From NCBI GenBank assembly GCA_021646405.1, contig SOER01000001.1, positions 186,001 to 250,000 on the forward strand: a DNA stretch of 64,000 nt, in the 5' to 3' direction. Shown piece by piece: positions 59,112-64,000 of the stretch (position 1 is the first letter of the stretch; each line of letters opens with the position of its first letter). Origin of the DNA: Candidatus Loosdrechtia aerotolerans. Lineage in GTDB: Bacteria > Planctomycetota > Brocadiia > Brocadiales > Brocadiaceae. Under the pieces are notes generated by a model. That model worked only from the letters and a program-made list of their open reading frames with translations. It was not told the origin of the DNA and did not search any database. Position numbers and translations under genes: made by a program.

Positions 59112-61547
59112 TTATTGCAGATGCAATAGAGCACTTATCTTTGGTGAAAATTTGATAATAACTCCAGCAAACACTACCGATACAACGGACATCAATTTTA
59201 ATAAAATATTCAATGACGGCCCTGATGTATCTTTAAATGGATCACCTACTGTATCACCAACAACCGCTGCCTTATGTGAAGGAGAACCTTTTCCGCCAAA
59301 ACTTCCCCCCTCAATATATTTTTTAGCATTATCCCATGCCCCTCCTGTATTTGCCATAAAAACAGCCATGAGAAAACCCACTGTTAAACTTCCAGCGAGA
59401 AGGCCCACAACACCCGGAATACCGAGTATGAGACCAGATGCGATAGGTACTAACAAAGCCAGGAGTGAAGGAACAAACATCTCCCGTTGTGCCCCCTTGG
59501 TACTTATTGCCACACATGCTGCATAATCAGGTTTTCCTGTTCCATCCATAATACCGGCAATTTCTCTAAACTGTCTTCTCACCTCTTCTACCATACTCCC
59601 GGCGGCACGACCCACAGCCTTCATCGTTAAAGCACTGAACAGAAATACCGATAGTCCACCTATAAATAAACCGATTAATACTTTTGGATTTATTAAGGTA
59701 ATGTCGAGATAATACATCAGATCAGATAATTTTGCGCTTGCCAAGTTTATAGAAGATCCAGCAACCTGAATAACATGTACTCCTGATCTTTCTAATCCTG
59801 TTTCTATCTGGGCAACGAAGGAAGCAATGAGTGCCATCGCCGTCAATGCAGCAGAACCAATCGCAAATCCTTTCCCTGTTGCTGCAGTGGTATTTCCTAA
59901 TGCGTCGAGTGCATCTGTTCTCTCCCTGACATACGGTTCAAGGCCGCTCATCTCTGCATTACCACCAGCATTATCCGCAATAGGGCCATACGCATCTGTC
60001 GCAAGTGTTAATCCTAATGTGGATAGCATACCAACGGCTGCAACAGCAATCCCGTACAGGCCAAGCGAAATGCTTGAAAAACCACCTGCAAATGCATAAC
60101 TTAATAAAATTGCTACAGAAATAGTAACCACCGGGATGAGCGTAGACATCATTCCTGTGGCAATCCCATCAATAATTACGGTAGCAGGACCAGTCTTTGC
60201 ATGACCGGCAATACCTTTTGTTGGTGAATAATTGGATGAGGTATAATACTCCGTACCTTTCCCAATAATAACTCCCGCAATCAGACCAGTAACAATTGAT
60301 CCCCAGATACCGAAATTCCCTGGCAGCAACATTTTAATGATTACAGCAGAAAAAATCAGAATCAGGATAGAGCTGACGTTAACGCCCCTTCCCAGGGCCT
60401 TTAGGAGTTCTTTCTGGGATGCATCCTCTTTGGTTTTTACCGTATAAACACCGATGATAGAAAGGATAATACCAATTCCTGCCAAAACCATGGGCACAAT
60501 CATTCCAGCGATACCTAAACCAGCGGTAATCCCCAGTGCTGCACAGGCCAACATTGAATTGTAATAGGATTCATACAGGTCCGCACCCATACCAGCCACA
60601 TCACCGACATTGTCACCAACGTTATCTGCAATCGTAGCAGGATTTCTCGGATCATCTTCGGGAATACCGGCTTCTACCTTCCCCACTAAATCAGCACCCA
60701 CATCTGCTGCCTTCGTAAATATTCCGCCACCTACCCTTGCAAATAAGGCCTGAGAGCTTGCACCAATACCAAAACAGGGCAACATCATCGCCATATCAAG
60801 AAGTGTTACATTGGTAAATTTGCGGAATACAAAAAACCACAAGGAAATATCCAGGAGTCCCATCCCTACAACCGTTAACCCCATTACAGCACCGCTTCTG
60901 AACGCAACCTGCAGCCCCTGATTAAGGGATTTCCTAGCCGCTTCTGCTGTTCTTGCATTGGCGTTTGTTGCTGTTCTCATTCCGAAGAAACCTGCAAGAC
61001 CAGACAGAAATCCACTCGTCAGGAATGCAAAGGGTACTACCTTCGATTGGGCGTGTAATCCAAACGAAATGAAGAGAAGAACCAAAAAGGCCCCGATAAA
61101 AAATATACCTACTACCTTATATTGTTGTTTCAGGTACGCATAAGCACCTTCTCTGACGTGACTGGCAATGGATATCATCTTCTCATTACCCTCAGGTTCT
61201 TTCATCATACCTTTATAGAATTTTCGGGCAAAAAAGAGAGCGCATAATGCCCCGATCGGGGCAATCCACCATAATTTAGGGATTGTATGCGGTGTTTCCT
61301 CTCCTCTGTGAACGGGCCCCCCCAATTCAAATAACGGTCTTTCTGTTTGAGTGGATTCCCCAATATCAAACCTTGGCATCTCCGCATCCTTCTCTGACGA
61401 TGTTTGTGCTTGAACATCCGGAGAAAACACGGTTGATCGTGTTATTCCGAAAATCAGAATTGTTAACATCAAAAGTGTCATTACAATACGAGCACGGTTA
61501 TTTTGTAAGACAAATTTACGCTTACGCTTTCTTTTAAAACTATTCAT
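59112..61547 (-). CDS. hppA: Membrane-bound ion-translocating pyrophosphatase
   Basis: An 811-residue integral protein with about 16 helices that couples PPi hydrolysis to H+ or Na+ pumping. DVGADLVGKVEAGIPEDDPRNP, DNVGDNVGDVAGMGAD and GDTVGDPFKDTSGPSLN hold the PPi/Mg residues. GNTTAATGKG has Ala where K+-independent enzymes have Lys, so it is of the K+-dependent class. About 100 residues precede the usual first helix, including an extra hydrophobic segment (about 20-40) and a Ser/Thr/Glu-rich linker. Start: ATG 61547, four bases after the preceding gene's stop; the frame extends to 61610 inside that gene. Confidence 0.9.
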   Translation of the reverse strand: MNSFKRKRKRKFVLQNNRARIVMTLLMLTILIFGITRSTVFSPDVQAQTSSEKDAEMPRFDIGESTQTERPLFELGGPVHRGEETPHTIPKLWWIAPIGALCALFFARKFYKGMMKEPEGNEKMISIASHVREGAYAYLKQQYKVVGIFFIGAFLVLLFISFGLHAQSKVVPFAFLTSGFLSGLAGFFGMRTATNANARTAEAARKSLNQGLQVAFRSGAVMGLTVVGMGLLDISLWFFVFRKFTNVTLLDMAMMLPCFGIGASSQALFARVGGGIFTKAADVGADLVGKVEAGIPEDDPRNPATIADNVGDNVGDVAGMGADLYESYYNSMLACAALGITAGLGIAGMIVPMVLAGIGIILSIIGVYTVKTKEDASQKELLKALGRGVNVSSILILIFSAVIIKMLLPGNFGIWGSIVTGLIAGVIIGKGTEYYTSSNYSPTKGIAGHAKTGPATVIIDGIATGMMSTLIPVVTISVAILLSYAFAGGFSSISLGLYGIAVAAVGMLSTLGLTLATDAYGPIADNAGGNAEMSGLEPYVRERTDALDALGNTTAATGKGFAIGSAALTAMALIASFVAQIETGLERSGVHVIQVAGSSINLASAKLSDLMYYLDITLINPKVLIGLFIGGLSVFLFSALTMKAVGRAAGSMVEEVRRQFREIAGIMDGTGKPDYAACVAISTKGAQREMFVPSLLALLVPIASGLILGIPGVVGLLAGSLTVGFLMAVFMANTGGAWDNAKKYIEGGSFGGKGSPSHKAAVVGDTVGDPFKDTSGPSLNILLKLMSVVSVVFAGVIIKFSPKISALLHLQ

Positions 61548-61551
61548 TAAC

Positions 61552-62373
61552 TTAGATTTTTCTCCTTTCCATTTTGATAACATTTTGCAAAAATACCTTC
61601 CTTTCTTCAAGGTTATTTATAAAGTCGTTCACATGAATTAAGGTATCTTCTGGATGATTTGTACGGTATACTTCCCACTCACGTATGGCTAATTCTACAT
61701 AGGCAAGTGCCTTATCGAAGTTACCCTCCTTTTCTGCACACGTTGAAGCACGTGATAACGCATGACAAATCGTTCTTTCTACGGCCAAAGTATTATACAA
61801 TTTTAGATGATTTGAAAGAGACTTTCTTAACCAATAGAGCGATGCCTCATAATTATCCTCTTTATCCTCTTTTTTCAATTGTTCTCTATAATATTCTGCA
61901 AATTTAAAAAATCGCTGATCAAACAGATGTAAATACATATATCCAAGTTCAAAGAAAAGATCACCGCTCCTGGGATTTTTTAAGGCCCCTTTTTTTGCAA
62001 AATTTAATCCGGCACGAATCCATTTCCATTTGTTTTGAGGTGCATCCCAGTCATGAGCAATATTATATGCCATGTTCCATGCCTGAAAAATCCAGACAGC
62101 CGGGAAATTAGGCTGTAATTTTGATATAAGGTTATTAATGGTTAATAATTCATAATATTTTTTCTCTTCATGCCGGGCAATTGCCCTTGCCCAGAGGAAA
62201 TCAACTGCAATTCCCCGGAAACTTCCCAGTAAGAGTAATGGCATATTCTCTGCCGGATCATAGTAAGATACGGTGGTTATCGATAAATCGCGTCGAGAAA
62301 TAATGCAGACATTGATTAAAAAAATAGCACATATCAACCCCAGTATAAAGAAAGTTCTCTTTCGCTGCATCAT
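61552..62373 (-). CDS. Membrane-anchored TPR-like protein of unknown function
   Basis: A 273-residue protein with an N-terminal anchor helix (about 7-26) then helical repeats resembling TPRs (around 60-105, 115-165 and 195-235), with many Trp and Tyr residues (ARHEEKKYYELL, AVWIFQAWNMAYNIAHDWDA). Not recognised as a named family. It lies between an ABC permease (nine bases upstream) and hppA (four bases downstream), so it is probably in one operon with them. It may help assemble a membrane complex. Confidence 0.65.
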   Translation of the reverse strand: MMQRKRTFFILGLICAIFLINVCIISRRDLSITTVSYYDPAENMPLLLLGSFRGIAVDFLWARAIARHEEKKYYELLTINNLISKLQPNFPAVWIFQAWNMAYNIAHDWDAPQNKWKWIRAGLNFAKKGALKNPRSGDLFFELGYMYLHLFDQRFFKFAEYYREQLKKEDKEDNYEASLYWLRKSLSNHLKLYNTLAVERTICHALSRASTCAEKEGNFDKALAYVELAIREWEVYRTNHPEDTLIHVNDFINNLEERKVFLQNVIKMERRKI

Positions 62374-62382
62374 CGGAGACGC

Positions 62383-63666
62383 TTACAAGAATTCTCTTCT
62401 CTTAAATACAAAAAAAGATATAAAGAGGCAAATAACCGCATAGAGGGCTGTATACCCAAAAGAAATCACGATTGTTTTCAAAGGAATATTTATACCTTTT
62501 AACAAAAACTCTAGGCTATCATATCTGTTAAAGTCCGGTAAAACAACAGAAAACCATTCCAATATCTTCTTCATACAAGAGTCTAGATAAACAAAAAAAA
62601 CACCAGGCTTTCTCATTACCGTGGGCAGAGCATGCTCATGCACACCCTGATATTGGATAAGAAAAGAAAAATCTTTTATAAAATCTAATATATGTCCACA
62701 GAGAAAAACAATTAAGGATGATACAATACTGACAGGTGCCGATAGATAGGTAGACCCCATTACGGTAATTATCACTATCAGCAGAAATTTTAAAAAGGTT
62801 ATAATACCGGCCTTTATATAATTGAGCAGAAAACCCTTTTTTACAAAGAAAACCTTTACATCATCAGCAGTTACACCAATATGGTCTGTTGTATTTAAGG
62901 GAAATAGAGAGATATTTATATTACTGCTTTTTTGAATAATTCCCGTATCTAGCTTTAATAAGAAGGGTTCATCCGCCTTTATTGATATAACTTCAGTTCT
63001 ATAATGATCAGAACCAACACCTTCCAACCTTACAACCAAGGGAATTGAATCAGCGAATTTTCCTGTACTTTCTATCTTTGGACTTAATTCTGCTTCAAAG
63101 TAAGATTTACTATCTGGCTTCTCACATACATGAGAAAAATTCCATACTGCGATACCTGTTCTTCCACCTTCAATCCATACAGTTCCCTCTCGGATATGAT
63201 GCAGTTTACCCTGGATATCAAACTTTGATACGGTAAATTCATTCCTTGCCTTTAGTATATCCTTACATCCCTCAGGCAATCTTACTACTGCTTGCTGCAG
63301 GATAATAATATTTAATGCACCGAGAATTGCTAATATCAGAGCAGATAACAATGCAAAACCTATTATTTTTCCTATAATAATACTTAATTTCGAAATGGGT
63401 TTTGATAAAATGCTATAGATTGTTTTATCTTCTATCTCAGAAGGCAATGATAGAGCAGAGATAAGAATTACTCCTATAATGCAGAGGAGTACTACTACTT
63501 GAAAAAACACCACTAATATTATTTTAATGCGGGCATTTGGCTCATCTGTTGTCGGGATAACGAGCGAAATGAACGTGATAAGAATACAGAGCCCAATTAA
63601 TACATAAAATACCCTTTTTCGAATCGCTTCCCGAAGCGTATGATGAGCAATCGTTAGTATTACCAT
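62383..63666 (-). CDS. ABC-2 type transporter permease
   Basis: A 427-residue protein with an ABC-2 layout: N-terminal helix after REAIRKRVFYVLI, helices around 35-150, a large extracytoplasmic beta domain (about 150-295), then helices to the end. The segment LPSEIEDKTIYSILSKPISKLSIIIGKIIGFALL is a hallmark of ABC-2 permeases. It follows its ATPase by 13 bases if ATG 63666 is used; an ATG at 63699 would overlap. Substrate unknown. Confidence 0.82.
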   Translation of the reverse strand: MVILTIAHHTLREAIRKRVFYVLIGLCILITFISLVIPTTDEPNARIKIILVVFFQVVVLLCIIGVILISALSLPSEIEDKTIYSILSKPISKLSIIIGKIIGFALLSALILAILGALNIIILQQAVVRLPEGCKDILKARNEFTVSKFDIQGKLHHIREGTVWIEGGRTGIAVWNFSHVCEKPDSKSYFEAELSPKIESTGKFADSIPLVVRLEGVGSDHYRTEVISIKADEPFLLKLDTGIIQKSSNINISLFPLNTTDHIGVTADDVKVFFVKKGFLLNYIKAGIITFLKFLLIVIITVMGSTYLSAPVSIVSSLIVFLCGHILDFIKDFSFLIQYQGVHEHALPTVMRKPGVFFVYLDSCMKKILEWFSVVLPDFNRYDSLEFLLKGINIPLKTIVISFGYTALYAVICLFISFFVFKRREFL

Positions 63667-63679
63667 GAAAAAGAACAAC

Positions 63680-64000
63680 CTATCGTCGGCCCTGTACAAT
63701 ATTTACGAATAATTCTTCCAGGGTAGAAACAGGATGATTAACAGATACAATATTACCATTTCTGCTCCTGATAAAGGCCTCTACTGCATGAGTGTCATGA
63801 TGTGAAAGGTTTTTTACCAAGAACTCTATAACGTCTTTTTGTGAAAGTAAATCACGAACATTGCCCGTTATTTGCAAAACACCTTTATTTATTATAGCAA
63901 TCCGGTTACAAATACTCTGTACATCAGCCAGCAGATGAGAACAAAGAACAACCGTCTTCCCCTGGTTCTTAAACTCTATAATAAGGTCCTTAATTTCATG
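63680..64000 (-). CDS. ABC transporter ATP-binding protein, partial
   Basis: The C-terminal part of an ATPase whose start lies beyond 64000. Visible: the helix and strand after Walker B (KTVVLCSHLLADVQSICNRIAI, with the H-loop His), and a C-terminal regulatory domain ending STLEELFVNIVQGRR. This C-terminal type is common in the ABC-2 exporters. Walker A, signature and Walker B are off the window, so the family call rests on the H-loop and the adjacent permease. Confidence 0.75.
   Translation of the reverse strand, partial: HEIKDLIIEFKNQGKTVVLCSHLLADVQSICNRIAIINKGVLQITGNVRDLLSQKDVIEFLVKNLSHHDTHAVEAFIRSRNGNIVSVNHPVSTLEELFVNIVQGRR

Overview
The window is a compact, AT-rich bacterial chromosome segment. 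Its content fits a planctomycete of the anammox group (Brocadiales, 'Candidatus Brocadia'-like): an Nqr-type respiratory complex, a membrane pyrophosphatase with an extra N-terminal segment, cytochrome c'/NnrS-type proteins, many TPR and B12/radical-SAM proteins, and peptidoglycan genes (murA, murB). I see no hydrazine or hydroxylamine genes here, so the assignment is an inference (about 0.6). I see no tRNA, rRNA, insertion sequence, prophage or CRISPR array.

Layout. 0-2 kb: two SHOCT-domain membrane peptides and class I fructose-bisphosphate aldolase. 2-8 kb: a minus-strand signalling operon (sigma-54 response regulator, large hybrid histidine kinase, lone receiver). 8-12 kb: murA, prmC, prfA, rpmE. 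12-17 kb: ffh-rpsP-trmD-rplS, yraN, a TatD/radical SAM fusion and a short GNAT resembling N-acetylglutamate synthase. 17-23.5 kb: an Nqr operon whose A subunit is RnfC-like with two 4Fe-4S motifs, whose D and E subunits are fused, and whose F subunit carries insertions. 23.5-28 kb: an acyl-activating enzyme, isoaspartyl peptidase, murB and two Hsp20 genes. 28-32.6 kb: a probable NO/redox island (NnrS-like membrane protein flanked by two DUF1858-like domains, cytochrome c', rubredoxin/MBL protein) followed by a very acidic secreted repeat protein with its own consensus promoter and terminator. 32.7-37.7 kb: type III polyketide synthase, B12-type radical SAM, WrbA and a transglutaminase/TPR protein. 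38-42 kb: apt, a sigma-70 factor, rpsA, cmk. 42-48 kb: VWA and DUF4159 proteins, an exported phospholipase D-like protein, mtaB. 48-53.5 kb: ald, argJ, two unrelated arginine decarboxylases, soluble pyrophosphatase. 53.6-59 kb: a Na+/K+-ATPase-like P-type ATPase with a fused PTS EIIA domain, trpD, rpsU, rsfS, a zinc-ribbon protein. 59-64 kb: membrane pyrophosphatase, a TPR protein and an ABC exporter cut off by the window end.

The least expected signal is in translation starts. The sigma-70 factor and rsfS both have intact N-terminal coding sequence with no usable ATG, GTG or TTG, yet each has a near-perfect Shine-Dalgarno placed 6-7 bases before an ACG codon. Read literally, both start at ACG.

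Working together: Nqr, the Na+/K+-type ATPase and the membrane pyrophosphatase suggest ion (probably Na+) circuits alongside proton-based energetics. The arginine genes (argJ, ArgA-like GNAT, two decarboxylases) form a synthesis-to-polyamine route. The 28-32 kb island looks like NO or redox handling. The polyketide synthase/radical SAM pair is a candidate small biosynthetic locus of unknown product.
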